Of a stretch of DNA of 44,387 nucleotides, positions 1 through 9,381 are shown one piece after another. Under the pieces are notes generated by a model, which saw nothing but the letters and a program-made list of their open reading frames with translations, had not been told where the DNA came from and ran no database searches. A program made the position numbers and the translations under genes. The DNA is taken from contig NZ_RXHU01000026.1 of assembly GCF_003955665.1 (NCBI RefSeq), forward strand, positions 837 to 45,223, given 5' to 3'. The DNA comes from Paenibacillus whitsoniae (GTDB lineage: Bacteria; Bacillota; Bacilli; Paenibacillales; NBRC-103111). Every line of letters starts with the position of its first letter. The stretch's first letter is position 1.

Positions 1-3000
1 CACCAGCATAACCGCCATCTGCTCGCGGGTGATCACATCGTCCGGTCCAAACGCCGTATCGCTGTACCCGCTGACGATGCCTTGCGCCGCAGCCGCCGCG
101 ATCACCGGTTGAGCCCAGTGATTGGCCGTATCCGCAAACACCTTCCCGCTACCCGCAGTATTCAGCTTGAGTGCTTTCACGAGAATAGACACGAACTCGG
201 CTCTCGTGATGTGTTTCTCAGGCCGGAATGTACCGTCCGGATACCCGGAGATCGCGCCTGCCCCGATCAATCCACGAATGCTCGCTTCCGCCCAGTGCCC
301 TTTAACATCGGACAAGTCTGTTCCACCTGTGCCCGGTTTCGCCTCTTCTTTCGGCGTTGCCAGAACAGCGAATTTCGTGAAATGCGTCACGGAGCCTGTC
401 ACTGTACCAGCCGCTGGATCTACGCTCACATTGTCGAGCTGCACCCATTTGCGCGTCTCTTCATTGAACCAGTATAAGCTGACTTTCGTTTGCTTTAAGT
501 CCACACCGTTCGCGTTAAACGGCAGCGTAATTTGAATCGCTTTGTTGAAAGAGCCTGCTTGATCCTTCTTAATTTCATACACGTCGCCCAGCAGCTTGGC
601 TCCCGTCTCAACTGGCAGCGAAGAAGGATTCGTCAGCTTCTCTACCGTGATACGAATCGCACTTTCGACGGCGCCGCTTGGCACGATAATTTTGATGCCG
701 TCCATAGAAGCCGTACCGCCGTCAACCGGAATCGTCGTTCCCGGACTTCCAATCGGAGCACCGCCGCTGCTATTATCGCTCGAGTCATCGTCATCATCCA
801 CAACGTCAACCGGCTCAGGCCCCGGATCTTTCATCTCCGTTCCTGTCGTGAACTTCCAAATGTCCGAACGCCTCTTGCCTTGGTAGTTATCTTCAGCAAC
901 GGCGTACCATTGATACGTCGTGTTGGCAGCGAGGTCCGACCACAGCGTCGAAGCCCGCGCCCCGCTCGCCACATGCTCTTTTACGCCAATGGGATTGGCC
1001 GTATACACGTTCACACCGAAATAATCCGTAGACACGCGCTTCAACACCGGCTCCAAATTCAGATCGAGGGTAAACTCATCTTTGCCCGGGTATTCCGTCG
1101 GGTCGTAATAGTTATAGTCGTTCAAGTAAGGCGAGAACGTCTTCATGTTGATTTTGCCTTGCGTCATATCGAACTGCATCAGACGGATATAGCCCAGTCC
1201 GCCTTCCGGCGCACCCTGGTAATCAGCTAGCATTTGATATACGTTGCGATCTGGTTTGCCATCGCCGTCATCGTCAATACCATCAACTTTAAGCTCGGCA
1301 TCGTGGTAGTGGCCGGATAGCGCAGCGATCACGTTTTTGTTCGGAATGACGACGCGTTCGAACACTTTGTCCGCCATCGGCGCACGGTTGTTGGACACGA
1401 GCATATACTCGTGGAAGTTCAGAATCGCTTTGCGGTTCGGATACTTTTTGAGCACATCGTTGATCCAGTCAATTTCCTTGTCCCCGAAGCCCCAGCCCAT
1501 ATAGACGATAATAAAATCGTTCCCGTTCGAGGAAACCAGGTCGTAATGGCCGCGGTTGTTATCGTAGGACTCGCCGTAGGTCGGTTGGTTTTTGAAACGG
1601 TCTTCCCCGAACCATTGGCTGTAGTAGCTGTAGTCATTATTCTGATGCCCGACGTCATGGTTCCCGGCCAGCACGCCGTATGGAATCTTCGCGTCTTCCA
1701 GCACCTTCATATCTTTGTCGGCTTCCACCCACTGGTATTCCTGGTCGGCATTATCGACGATGTCCCCGGTATGGATGACATATTTGATCTTGTTGTCTTC
1801 CTTGTGGTCGGCGATCCATTTCACGATGTTCTGGTAGATGTAAGGATAGCTTTTGGAATAATACTGCGTATCGGACATCCAGACAAAGGAAAAATCGTAA
1901 TCCGGCGCAGCCGTGCTCGTCTGTACAGGAGCCACTTCGTCCTGCACCATCACTTGAATCTTACGTTCCGTATCCGCATAATCGCCTGCGGCCACTTCCG
2001 CTTGGAGCGTGAAGTCCTCCGCTCCTGCAAAAACTGTCTGCAGCGGATTCCACTTCCCAAGGCTCGGACTCCAGGCGTACAACGTTACTTTGCGCCCTTC
2101 CAGCGACTTCCCTTTCCAACTCAACGCTACACGGTCCGTGCTCGCCACAGCCGGGTCCAAATTCACTTCAAAACGCTGATACGGGAATTGCTCATAAGCA
2201 TCGTCCGTCAAGTAGTTGCCGTCAACAGCACGGATGGATTCATAATCGGCCTGTCCAAAAGCCTGCTCACCATCCGGCTTCACCTGCTTCGGAGGCTCCG
2301 TATCCGAGGCGCCACGGAAGCCTTGAAGCTGCTGCTGCGTGCCTGCGTCATATTTAAAGCCTTGGTAGAACGACACGCGCATTTCATCGCTCATGCCATC
2401 TTTTGCTCTCACCGAAAGCCACGCATTGCGGTTCACATTGCTCGCATCTTGACCCGGCAGCAGTTGCTGCGGTTGGTCTGGATTTTCGGCCGGTACGGTA
2501 AAATGAATCGTCTTTTCCGCCGCATTACCGACTTTGTCCGTCGCTTTCACATTGAACGTATGCGAGCCGCTCGGCAGCTCTGCGGATGAGGTTGCGATCG
2601 GCAGCGTGACCGCCTCGCCGTCGAGCGTAGCTTCGACTTTGTCCACGCCGGCGAGCGCATCCGTGACATCGGCATTGATCGTGAACGCGCCACGGTACAT
2701 CATGCCTTCTTGCACAGTCGGCTGAATCACAGGCGCAGTATTATCGACTTGCACGGAAGCAGTAATCGTACCTGCACTCGCATGACTAAGCTTGATCGAA
2801 TGCGGACCGTCGCTTGCTTGTGCCGTATTCCAGGCATACGCTTTTGACGCCAACAGGCTGGTCGGGATGTCAAAGTTGAAATCGACGAACGGATTTTTGC
2901 CTGCGCTGTCGCCCATTTTAATGACCTTCGTCGGATCGCTGTATCTTGCATCGTAAAGAATCGTACCGTCATCAAAAACAAGACGGACGTTCTTCACTTC

Positions 3001-5265
3001 AAAATCATCCTTGTTCTCTTCAGGCCGGTCGTCAAAAGGCGATGCCTTGGAGCCCGCGCGGATCGAGATCACGTTGCTGCCTGCCTTTAACCGATCCGCC
3101 TGGAACGGAATCGACAGTGTCGTGTACGTGGAGATCGGATCCTGGAAAATCGACAGGATTTCCTCGCCCTGCGTGATGCCGTTTTTGAAATAATAGTTAA
3201 CGCCATTAACATCAAATGCGAAGTAAGCGTTATACTCAACCGCAGGATACGTCGCTTCCGCCGGCAGCTCCGTGCCGTCCATCGTCAGCGTCAAGCTGTC
3301 GGGATGGAGACCTTCGCCTGTCCCCCGGATTACCTTCGAATTCGAAAGGATGTCCCCGTCTTTGACGCTGAGCCGCAGCGGCGCGTGATCGGAACCGCCT
3401 TGAATCTCAACCCGCTTCGAGCTTAATACCGTTTCGTTGGTGCCGTCTGAAGCCGTCAAGTAATAGTCCAGGTAGGTGTTGCCGATCAGCTCCGGCGAGA
3501 AAACGGTGTAATGATACATTGTATCCGCAAAGCTCTCTCTCAAATAATGCTTCGTATACTGCGCTTGTTTCTCGGTTTTGTAGTAGAGCGCGACGGTTTT
3601 CACCGCCACATTGTCCTTCGCATCGCCGATGATTTCCAAATCCTTGGACTGGTCGATCACTGTTTTTCCGGTTAAGTCCGTCAGTGTCGGCTTCACGGTA
3701 TCTGGCGTCACGGTTACGGTTTTCGTTGGCACTTGCACCGACTCAACCGCGCCCGGCGTCGCCGCTGCCGTCGCTGCACTGTATTTCGTCATCGTTTGGC
3801 TGCCGTCTACCGGGTATTTGTACAAAATCCCCATATTAGCCTTGGCGTCGCCAGCTACATAGTAAGCGGAGGCAACTTCCGTCCCCGTATTTGTCGCGAT
3901 GACAAGCCCTCGGTTCGAAGCATTCGCCATCCCGTCACTGTAGATGCGGACGATGTTCGTGCCTTCCACGAGGTTCGTTTTGTAGTTCGCATTGAAATCA
4001 GCCACCGTAGCGTTCATATTCTGGTTGTTGATAATCCAGAACACCAGAGTGCCTTTGGATGGAATAATGACATCTTCTTTGTCCGCAGGCCAGAGCACGT
4101 CGGCGCTTGGACCGGAATCCGTGTAACGGTACACCATCGAGTAGTCTTTAAAATTTACAGCTTGATCCGTATTGTTATAAATCTCAATGAATTCATAGCC
4201 GTCCGCCGATCCGATATTTGTGGAATCCGGCACAACCTCGGTCACGAGAAGCGGCGGAATGCGGGTGAAGTCCGTGTTGTCCATCGCGACACCAACTTGA
4301 TACACATTGGAGCGTACGGTTTTCAGTCCATCGTTAGCCTGAATATAATACTTCAACTGGGTATCGGTTAGCTTGGCCTTAGGGATCACGGCTTGAAAGG
4401 CATTGCCGCCGTTTGCCGTCATACCCACCGTATCATACGTTGGCATCCCACCTGTCTGATAGTACACGGAAGCCGATACCGTCTCTGCCGGCTCGCTGTT
4501 CGTAATCTGCGCTTGCAGCACCAGATCTTGCTTCTGATCCGCTTGCGTAACCGGCATATGCGTAATGACCGGGTGCTCCGAGTAAGCCACCTGTCCAGGA
4601 TCGACGGCACCCGGGGTTGCATTCGCCGGAATCGGGTCCTCGCCCGAACCGATCATCACCATATTCTTGGAGCCGTCGGTCGGAAGCTCGTAAAAAATCC
4701 CTTTATCCGGTAGCGTTTGGTTATCGTTCTGATAACTGGCAATGACGATATCCTCGCCCAGCTTATCCTGAATTACCAGATCTCTTGGCCCGCCGTTCGC
4801 CATGCCGCCTCCGCCTTCAACGCGGAACAGGTTGACATTCTCATGAAGCGCGGTGTGAAAATTCGTATTGAAATTGGCTTCCGTCAGTGCTTTATTAGCC
4901 GCATTCATCACCCAAATTACAATAGAAGAACGGGCCGGAATTGGCATACTGCCGCCAGGATTGCCGTTATTGTAAGGCGCCCAGACCGTATTCGACCCGG
5001 CATTGCGGTACACCAGATTGTAATCCTTAAAATCAACTGCGCTATCCGAATTGTTATACACCTCGATAAATTCATACGCATCGGAACCGCTGATATTTGC
5101 GGTATCCGGAACGAGCTCGGTGATGAGCAGCTTTGGCACTTGTGCAGCGTCAAAAGCTGCCGCCTGCACACCAGTATCGGCAACCGCCATCGGAGCCAGC
5201 ATGCTGAACATCATACCGGCGACTGTAAGGCCGGAAATCCATTGTTTCAAACTACGTTTAACCAT
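1..5265 (-). CDS. SLH-anchored surface protein with two lamin-tail domains and a calcineurin-like phosphoesterase (3' end outside window)
   Basis: 1755 codons are visible, in frame to the left edge, where the third SLH domain should follow. The start ATG at 5265 has AAGGGA upstream and gives a signal peptide (MVKRSLKQWISG..., hydrophobic core, AxA-type cleavage near residue 35). Domains in order: lamin-tail domain about 43-170 (ITELVPDTANISGSDAYEFI), a second about 335-460 (VTEVVPDSTNIGSADGYEFI), Ig-like stretches, a metallophosphoesterase about 1125-1340 with WMSDTQ, HTGDIVDN, GNHD near residue 1200 and SGHYH near 1317, an FN3-like segment near 1400, a ZU5-like beta domain about 1500-1625, then SLH domains from about 1645 (DLSDVKGHWA, ITRAEF; second with DDVITREQMA). 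The metal-binding motifs of the phosphoesterase are intact, so an extracellular phosphomonoesterase, phosphodiesterase or nuclease is likely; the substrate is unknown. SLH domains normally bind pyruvylated secondary wall polymer. It lies 27 bp downstream of the HupE-like gene and is probably cotranscribed with it. Confidence 0.9.
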   Translation of the reverse strand, partial: MVKRSLKQWISGLTVAGMMFSMLAPMAVADTGVQAAAFDAAQVPKLLITELVPDTANISGSDAYEFIEVYNNSDSAVDFKDYNLVYRNAGSNTVWAPYNNGNPGGSMPIPARSSIVIWVMNAANKALTEANFNTNFHTALHENVNLFRVEGGGGMANGGPRDLVIQDKLGEDIVIASYQNDNQTLPDKGIFYELPTDGSKNMVMIGSGEDPIPANATPGAVDPGQVAYSEHPVITHMPVTQADQKQDLVLQAQITNSEPAETVSASVYYQTGGMPTYDTVGMTANGGNAFQAVIPKAKLTDTQLKYYIQANDGLKTVRSNVYQVGVAMDNTDFTRIPPLLVTEVVPDSTNIGSADGYEFIEIYNNTDQAVNFKDYSMVYRYTDSGPSADVLWPADKEDVIIPSKGTLVFWIINNQNMNATVADFNANYKTNLVEGTNIVRIYSDGMANASNRGLVIATNTGTEVASAYYVAGDAKANMGILYKYPVDGSQTMTKYSAATAAATPGAVESVQVPTKTVTVTPDTVKPTLTDLTGKTVIDQSKDLEIIGDAKDNVAVKTVALYYKTEKQAQYTKHYLRESFADTMYHYTVFSPELIGNTYLDYYLTASDGTNETVLSSKRVEIQGGSDHAPLRLSVKDGDILSNSKVIRGTGEGLHPDSLTLTMDGTELPAEATYPAVEYNAYFAFDVNGVNYYFKNGITQGEEILSIFQDPISTYTTLSIPFQADRLKAGSNVISIRAGSKASPFDDRPEENKDDFEVKNVRLVFDDGTILYDARYSDPTKVIKMGDSAGKNPFVDFNFDIPTSLLASKAYAWNTAQASDGPHSIKLSHASAGTITASVQVDNTAPVIQPTVQEGMMYRGAFTINADVTDALAGVDKVEATLDGEAVTLPIATSSAELPSGSHTFNVKATDKVGNAAEKTIHFTVPAENPDQPQQLLPGQDASNVNRNAWLSVRAKDGMSDEMRVSFYQGFKYDAGTQQQLQGFRGASDTEPPKQVKPDGEQAFGQADYESIRAVDGNYLTDDAYEQFPYQRFEVNLDPAVASTDRVALSWKGKSLEGRKVTLYAWSPSLGKWNPLQTVFAGAEDFTLQAEVAAGDYADTERKIQVMVQDEVAPVQTSTAAPDYDFSFVWMSDTQYYSKSYPYIYQNIVKWIADHKEDNKIKYVIHTGDIVDNADQEYQWVEADKDMKVLEDAKIPYGVLAGNHDVGHQNNDYSYYSQWFGEDRFKNQPTYGESYDNNRGHYDLVSSNGNDFIIVYMGWGFGDKEIDWINDVLKKYPNRKAILNFHEYMLVSNNRAPMADKVFERVVIPNKNVIAALSGHYHDAELKVDGIDDDGDGKPDRNVYQMLADYQGAPEGGLGYIRLMQFDMTQGKINMKTFSPYLNDYNYYDPTEYPGKDEFTLDLNLEPVLKRVSTDYFGVNVYTANPIGVKEHVASGARASTLWSDLAANTTYQWYAVAEDNYQGKRRSDIWKFTTGTEMKDPGPEPVDVVDDDDDSSDNSSGGAPIGSPGTTIPVDGGTASMDGIKIIVPSGAVESAIRITVEKLTNPSSLPVETGAKLLGDVYEIKKDQAGSFNKAIQITLPFNANGVDLKQTKVSLYWFNEETRKWVQLDNVSVDPAAGTVTGSVTHFTKFAVLATPKEEAKPGTGGTDLSDVKGHWAEASIRGLIGAGAISGYPDGTFRPEKHITRAEFVSILVKALKLNTAGSGKVFADTANHWAQPVIAAAAAQGIVSGYSDTAFGPDDVITREQMAVMLV

Positions 5266-5292
5266 GATAACGTCCCTTCATTCTTTTTTTGA

Positions 5293-6516
5293 CTAAGCTA
5301 GTACTCGCTCCAATAACCAGTAGAGACCGAAAATGCCAACGATGCCGGAGGCATACACGTTCCAATTGAAGCGAATCGGCAGGCGCCGCACCGCGATCAG
5401 CAGCGGAATCACGATGGCGACGACGACCAGTTGGCCGATCTCGACGCCCAGGTTGAATGAGAAGAGCGGCAGCGCCATGTGACCGGAAAGCGTGCCCCGC
5501 AGCACCTCGGCAAAGCCGAAGCCGTGCACCAAGCCGAACAGCATCGTCACGACGACGCGCACGTTTTCTTTCTTTTTCCATATATTCTCGATCGCGATAT
5601 ACACGATACTTAAGGCGATTAACGGTTCCACGATCCTTGGGGACAGGTAAGCGACTTCCAGTGAGGACAGAACCAGCGTCACACAGTGCCCGATCGTAAA
5701 AGCCGTGATCAACCGCACGATCTTCCATACCTTCTGTTCCGCGGCCAGCAGCAGCCCGAATAGGAACAACATGTGATCCAGTCCCGACCAGATATGTTCC
5801 ATGCCCATCACCACATACGTTCGGAGCGTGCTCCACCCCGATGTCTCTGCCGTCAGCACAGTCGGCTGCTTGGAAGACGCTGAGGCTGTAATGGTTTTCG
5901 TCGTCGTTGCAGCGGCACCGCCAGATGGGCTGCCCGCAGCGGACGCGCCAGGACCTTGCACCTGGACGATGTAATTTTGACTGCCCAGCACCTGTTCAAT
6001 CGTCTGTCCGCCGACATGGATCGTCGCATAGTTGCTGTGGTTCACATCGACGCCGTTATACCAGAAGAAGTTGTACTGCATCAAGTAGCGCTTCACCGGC
6101 CCAGCAAAACGGTACTGAATATCGATGCCGATCATCTCCATGCTGGCGCGTTTCTCATGTTTGGCCGCCGTAATGGTTCCGTTGCCGACCTTGCCATCCC
6201 CCGTTACAATGATGCCGTCATCGACGAGACGACTCAGCGTACCGAGCGAAGCCGCCAGCTGCTTGTCGCTGATCTTATCTCCGCCATCCGGCTTATCGGG
6301 GAAAATATGAACCAAATCCTGCTCCAGGAGAGATAAATGATAGGAGATCGTATCCGACCCGACCTGAATGTCCGAATACCCCGCGGAGGAGAAGTGCGCC
6401 CACCCCGGTGCAGCCACGGTCAAGATCGCCGTCACGGTCAAGATGATTACGATGAAACTTTTTTTGAGAAGCCGCACAGCCTTGTTCCCCTTATCCAATG
6501 ATTTGGCACGGCTCAT
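5293..6516 (-). CDS. HupE/UreJ-family membrane protein
   Basis: 407 residues. An N-terminal hydrophobic signal segment (FIVIILTVTAILTVAAPGWA, residues 21-40) is followed by an exported region of about 185 residues, an Ala/Ser/Thr-rich linker (about 190-220) and a polytopic domain (228-405) with about six or seven TM helices. The membrane domain carries the HupE/UreJ_2 signatures GMEHIWSGLDHML (238-250), TIGHCVTL (His277) and GLVHGFGFAE (His331). The family is associated with nickel/cobalt handling beside hydrogenase or urease genes, but no such genes are here, so the substrate is open; the polar His/Asp pattern in the helices suggests metal or proton translocation. The ATG at 6516 has its GGAGT ribosome site about 18 nt away. 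A GTG at 6477 preceded by AAGGGGAA at 9-nt spacing is an equally good start and gives a more compact signal peptide (VRLLKKSFIVI). It is the first gene of a two-gene unit with the SLH phosphoesterase. Confidence 0.88.
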   Translation of the reverse strand: MSRAKSLDKGNKAVRLLKKSFIVIILTVTAILTVAAPGWAHFSSAGYSDIQVGSDTISYHLSLLEQDLVHIFPDKPDGGDKISDKQLAASLGTLSRLVDDGIIVTGDGKVGNGTITAAKHEKRASMEMIGIDIQYRFAGPVKRYLMQYNFFWYNGVDVNHSNYATIHVGGQTIEQVLGSQNYIVQVQGPGASAAGSPSGGAAATTTKTITASASSKQPTVLTAETSGWSTLRTYVVMGMEHIWSGLDHMLFLFGLLLAAEQKVWKIVRLITAFTIGHCVTLVLSSLEVAYLSPRIVEPLIALSIVYIAIENIWKKKENVRVVVTMLFGLVHGFGFAEVLRGTLSGHMALPLFSFNLGVEIGQLVVVAIVIPLLIAVRRLPIRFNWNVYASGIVGIFGLYWLLERVLA

Positions 6517-6786
6517 GTCTTCCGCTTCGCCTCACTCCTTCCCATGAGCTCCGTGTCTTACCCGGTCATCATAGCCGAGGCCCCCAGCTGCTGCCTATAC
6601 ACACCATTTTCGATCCTTCCCGATTGTTTGGATTTGTTTTTAAAGCTTTTATAAAGCGACGAATCGGGAAAAGCGCGCAGTATCCAAAAAAAAGCCCATA
6701 CCCGAAATATCAGGAATGGACTAAAATAAAGAGGCGAACAACTCGCCAAGATCAACTGGCGCTGCAACCAGAGGGAGCCTGTAACG
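6517..6786. other. divergent intergenic region with a candidate araC-side promoter
   Basis: The 270-bp gap between divergent genes is more AT-rich than its surroundings. On the plus strand TTGGAT (6628-6633), 16 bp and TATAAA (6650-6655) could drive the AraC-family gene; the match to sigma-A is moderate. GAGGGAG just before 6787 is a clear ribosome site. The long leader of the hupE-like gene (about 6530-6600) has no fold I recognise as a known riboswitch. No strong minus-strand promoter is evident. Confidence 0.35.
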
Positions 6787-8922
6787 ATGAGTTTTTTTAC
6801 ACGTCAACCATCACTGTTTCGAACCATACTCACCAGTTTTCTTATTCTAATTCTAATCTTCTCCTGCTTCAATTTGCTGATCTTCGGACTACTTAAGAGC
6901 CACCTGCGCAGCGAAATGATCGAGCAGAACCGGCTCACCCTGCAAAAAGTGGCGGACCGCTACCAGATGCAGCTAAATCGGGTGAAAGAGGCGCTCTACA
7001 AGGAATTCACGGATAAGGACGTCATTACGTTCAACAATCAGGTCAGCTTGTCCAAGGATACCGATACCCTGAACTCCCGCCCAGTCGTGCAGGATATTCA
7101 AGGCCTGACGAGCGATAGTGAGCTGTATCTCGACACGATGTTCCTCCTGTTTCGAACGACCGATCTGGCCGTGAATAAAATGGGATCGGGTCCGGCGGCG
7201 GCACTTTTCACGGATTATGCGAGCGCGGCATACCCACTGTCTTATTGGCAAGCGCAGTTTGATCGACGGGAAAATTTTGTGCTGCATGCGGCGGCATCGT
7301 TCGGGAGCCCCGGGAAAACATTGATCCCGTACTCCATTAAACCCGCGCTTTCCGATAACATGCTGATTGCTATGGTGGACGCGGATCGGCTGCGGGACGC
7401 AATACTGCGGGATCATCCCGGTATGCAATTGACGCTTTTAGGGGCTGACAGCAGCCTTCTCTATCGGACAAGCAGCGATACCGGAGAGCTTCCCAAGCAA
7501 GTCCAAGCGGGGAAGATCGCGCAGAACGATTACCTATTCGTTAACGGGGTTTACTATCTCAGTTATGGGATTGAGGACGGCATGCGGGTGATTCTGGCGG
7601 TGTCGAGTCCGGACTTGGCGGCGAAGCTGCTGCGGCTGGACAATCTGATGATGATTCTGCTCAGCGTTTCCATTCTCATCGCTTTATTGGCTGCCATCTC
7701 CTTCAGCAAGCGGATTAACAAGCCTGTGCGGGAACTGCTGAAAGAGAAAACTGAAATTCAGCAAACCCTGCAAGATCAGCAGTCGCTTCTCACCAATTAC
7801 CATTACATCACGCGGCTCAAAAATATTTCTCACGATGCGCCCGATTGGCCGCCTATCTCCGCGGAAGAAACGTTTACCGTCGTGCTTTACGAGCTTCGCT
7901 TCCGCTCCGCCGCCTTTGTCCAGACGCCGGTCAGCCACGACCAGACTTCGCTGTTGATCGGCGATCAGATCAAACCGCTGATGGAGGCGCACTTCCCTGC
8001 TTCACATACGTTTCAGATGGAGCATCATCAGTTCTTGACCGTGTTTCCCGGCGGCGAGCGGGAACGGATCCTGGCGACGCTGGAGACACTCAAAGCCGCG
8101 CTCGACCGCGATTTGCGCTTTGGCCTGGTTACCATCGCCGTCAGCTCCGCCTTTGAGCATTCCGTGCAGTTCGGCCATGCCTACCGCCAGGTCAAAGACA
8201 TGGCGCAGCAGGCGCGGCTGGCCGAAGAGACGCAGATCGTCACGGATTTCCGACCGCATTTGACAGCTTACACCTTGACGCTAGCGCAGGAAAAAGACCT
8301 GACCACCGCCTTGATGTCCGGGAAGGAGCAGGATATGCTGGACATTTTCCTGCCGTGGCTGGAGGAGCTAGCTCGCTATGAAGCGAGCATCGACATGTTC
8401 AACCAGCTGACGCAGGCGGTCACCGCCAAGGCGCAGAAAGTGCTGGAACATTACAAAATCCAGCCAGACATCGCCTGGCAGCTCAAGCCGCTGACGCTTC
8501 AGTTGGACGAGTGCTGCACCGTGGCGGAGTATCGCCAGAGCTTTGCCAGCTACTTCACCGTCGTCGCGAGCATCGTCCGCGAAAAAAAGGACACCAGCGA
8601 CCCGGTCATCGACCATGTGCTCAGTGTCGTGCAGGAGCGCTACGCCGACGATCTGTCCCTGGATACACTGGCCGATCAACTGAACCTGAGCACGTCGTAT
8701 CTGTCGACGTACATCAAAGAAAAAACCGGCGTCAACTTCATGGAGCACCTCCATGACAGGCGCGTGCGCAATGCGCAAGAGCTGCTGCAAAACACCGACC
8801 TGAACATTCAGGAGATCGGTGTGCAGGTCGGCTACCGGAACATCTCCTCGTTCAACCGGATGTTCAAAAACCGTACCGGCACCTCGCCCGGCGAGTACCG
8901 GCGGATGCATAGGACTTCGTAG
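6787..8922 (+). CDS. membrane-anchored AraC-family transcriptional regulator
   Basis: 711 residues. TM1 (about 12-36) and TM2 (about 285-306, NLMMILLSVSILIALLAAIS) bracket a roughly 250-residue extracellular domain of the Cache-like type found in paenibacilli. TM2 is followed by a short coiled segment (INKPVRELLKEK, TEIQQTLQDQQ), an intracellular region of about 280 residues, and an AraC double helix-turn-helix at about 605-708 (LSLDTLADQLNLSTSYLSTY, then LNIQEIGVQVGYRNISSFNR and the family ending TGTSPGEYRR). This architecture is one-component: an outside ligand is sensed and the attached cytoplasmic domain binds DNA. Such regulators commonly control sugar ABC transporters or glycosidases; the nearest candidate here is the convergent solute-binding protein gene, but no permease is present. 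The start has a GAGGGAG ribosome site. Confidence 0.93.
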   Translation: MSFFTRQPSLFRTILTSFLILILIFSCFNLLIFGLLKSHLRSEMIEQNRLTLQKVADRYQMQLNRVKEALYKEFTDKDVITFNNQVSLSKDTDTLNSRPVVQDIQGLTSDSELYLDTMFLLFRTTDLAVNKMGSGPAAALFTDYASAAYPLSYWQAQFDRRENFVLHAAASFGSPGKTLIPYSIKPALSDNMLIAMVDADRLRDAILRDHPGMQLTLLGADSSLLYRTSSDTGELPKQVQAGKIAQNDYLFVNGVYYLSYGIEDGMRVILAVSSPDLAAKLLRLDNLMMILLSVSILIALLAAISFSKRINKPVRELLKEKTEIQQTLQDQQSLLTNYHYITRLKNISHDAPDWPPISAEETFTVVLYELRFRSAAFVQTPVSHDQTSLLIGDQIKPLMEAHFPASHTFQMEHHQFLTVFPGGERERILATLETLKAALDRDLRFGLVTIAVSSAFEHSVQFGHAYRQVKDMAQQARLAEETQIVTDFRPHLTAYTLTLAQEKDLTTALMSGKEQDMLDIFLPWLEELARYEASIDMFNQLTQAVTAKAQKVLEHYKIQPDIAWQLKPLTLQLDECCTVAEYRQSFASYFTVVASIVREKKDTSDPVIDHVLSVVQERYADDLSLDTLADQLNLSTSYLSTYIKEKTGVNFMEHLHDRRVRNAQELLQNTDLNIQEIGVQVGYRNISSFNRMFKNRTGTSPGEYRRMHRTS

Positions 8923-8965
8923 CCGGGCTTCCGGCGGCGGCGGTGCGCGCCGCGCCCCCAATCCA

Positions 8966-9156
8966 ATGAACTGGAATTTCTCCCGTTCATTTTCGTGTTT
9001 TTGCTCAAATTGCGGGGCTGAACTGGAATTCTTCCAGTACATTTGACCGTTTGGCAGTCTATCTCCGAAAATGGCTGAAATAAACTGGAAGTTTTCCAGT
9101 TGAGTTGACACGGGAGACGTTGCCAGACGAAATGAGCTGGAGATTTTCCAGTTCAT
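8966..9156. repeat. four-dyad repeat element, copy 1 (arm class AACTGGA/TCCAGTT)
   Basis: Four 25-bp interrupted palindromes start at 8966, 9018, 9080 and 9132, so the start-to-start distances are 52, 62 and 52 bp. The ideal arms are ATGAACTGGA and TCCAGTTCAT around a 5-bp AT-rich centre, with one to four deviations per copy. The spacers are 27, 37 and 27 bp. The same 191-bp layout recurs at 43965-44155, with partial spacer conservation (for example GAAAATGgctGAA here against GAAAATGcccCAA there). It begins 44 bp after the AraC-family stop and lies ahead of that gene's terminator, so it would be in the 3' UTR. The function is unknown. Confidence 0.88.
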
Positions 9157-9269
9157 AGGCGCTTAGCTTGCTTGATATTATTTGGCTTCCATCGTTGTAC
9201 ATGTAAAACGCACAGCCTGCTGCCTTTAAGCTGACTACATTGGCGACGGCCCTGCGGCCTGAGCGTGAG

Positions 9270-9306
9270 AAAAAACCTGAGGGGTTCGGGTTCCCTCAGG
9301 TTTTTT
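9270..9306 (+). terminator. intrinsic terminator of the AraC-family gene
   Basis: The perfect stem CCTGAGGG / CCCTCAGG, with loop around GTTCGGGTT, is preceded by A6 and followed by T6. It can work in both directions but is placed to end the plus-strand regulator transcript after the dyad element. Confidence 0.9.
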
Positions 9307-9345
9307 GGTGCATGCTGAGCGTGCGGTGCGGGCCGACGAGAACAC

Positions 9346-9376
9346 AAAAAAAGGAAGCCGACCACCCCGCTTCCTT
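9346..9376 (-). terminator. intrinsic terminator of the solute-binding protein gene
   Basis: On the minus strand AAGGAAGC pairs with GCTTCCTT around a GC-rich loop and is followed by a T7 run. It begins 6 bp past the stop codon of the solute-binding protein gene. Confidence 0.9.
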
Positions 9377-9381
9377 CCCTC

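Noticed and set aside
6530..6600. Cyclic-di-GMP or cobalamin riboswitch in the hupE-like leader
   Set aside because: G-rich segments looked suggestive, but the conserved core sequences of those classes are absent.
8368..9156. Minus-strand 262-codon ORF opening with MNWKISSSF
   Set aside because: It is antisense to the AraC-family gene, and its N-terminus is simply the translated dyads (repeated NWK.SSSF-type peptides). Coding properties follow the regulator on the other strand.
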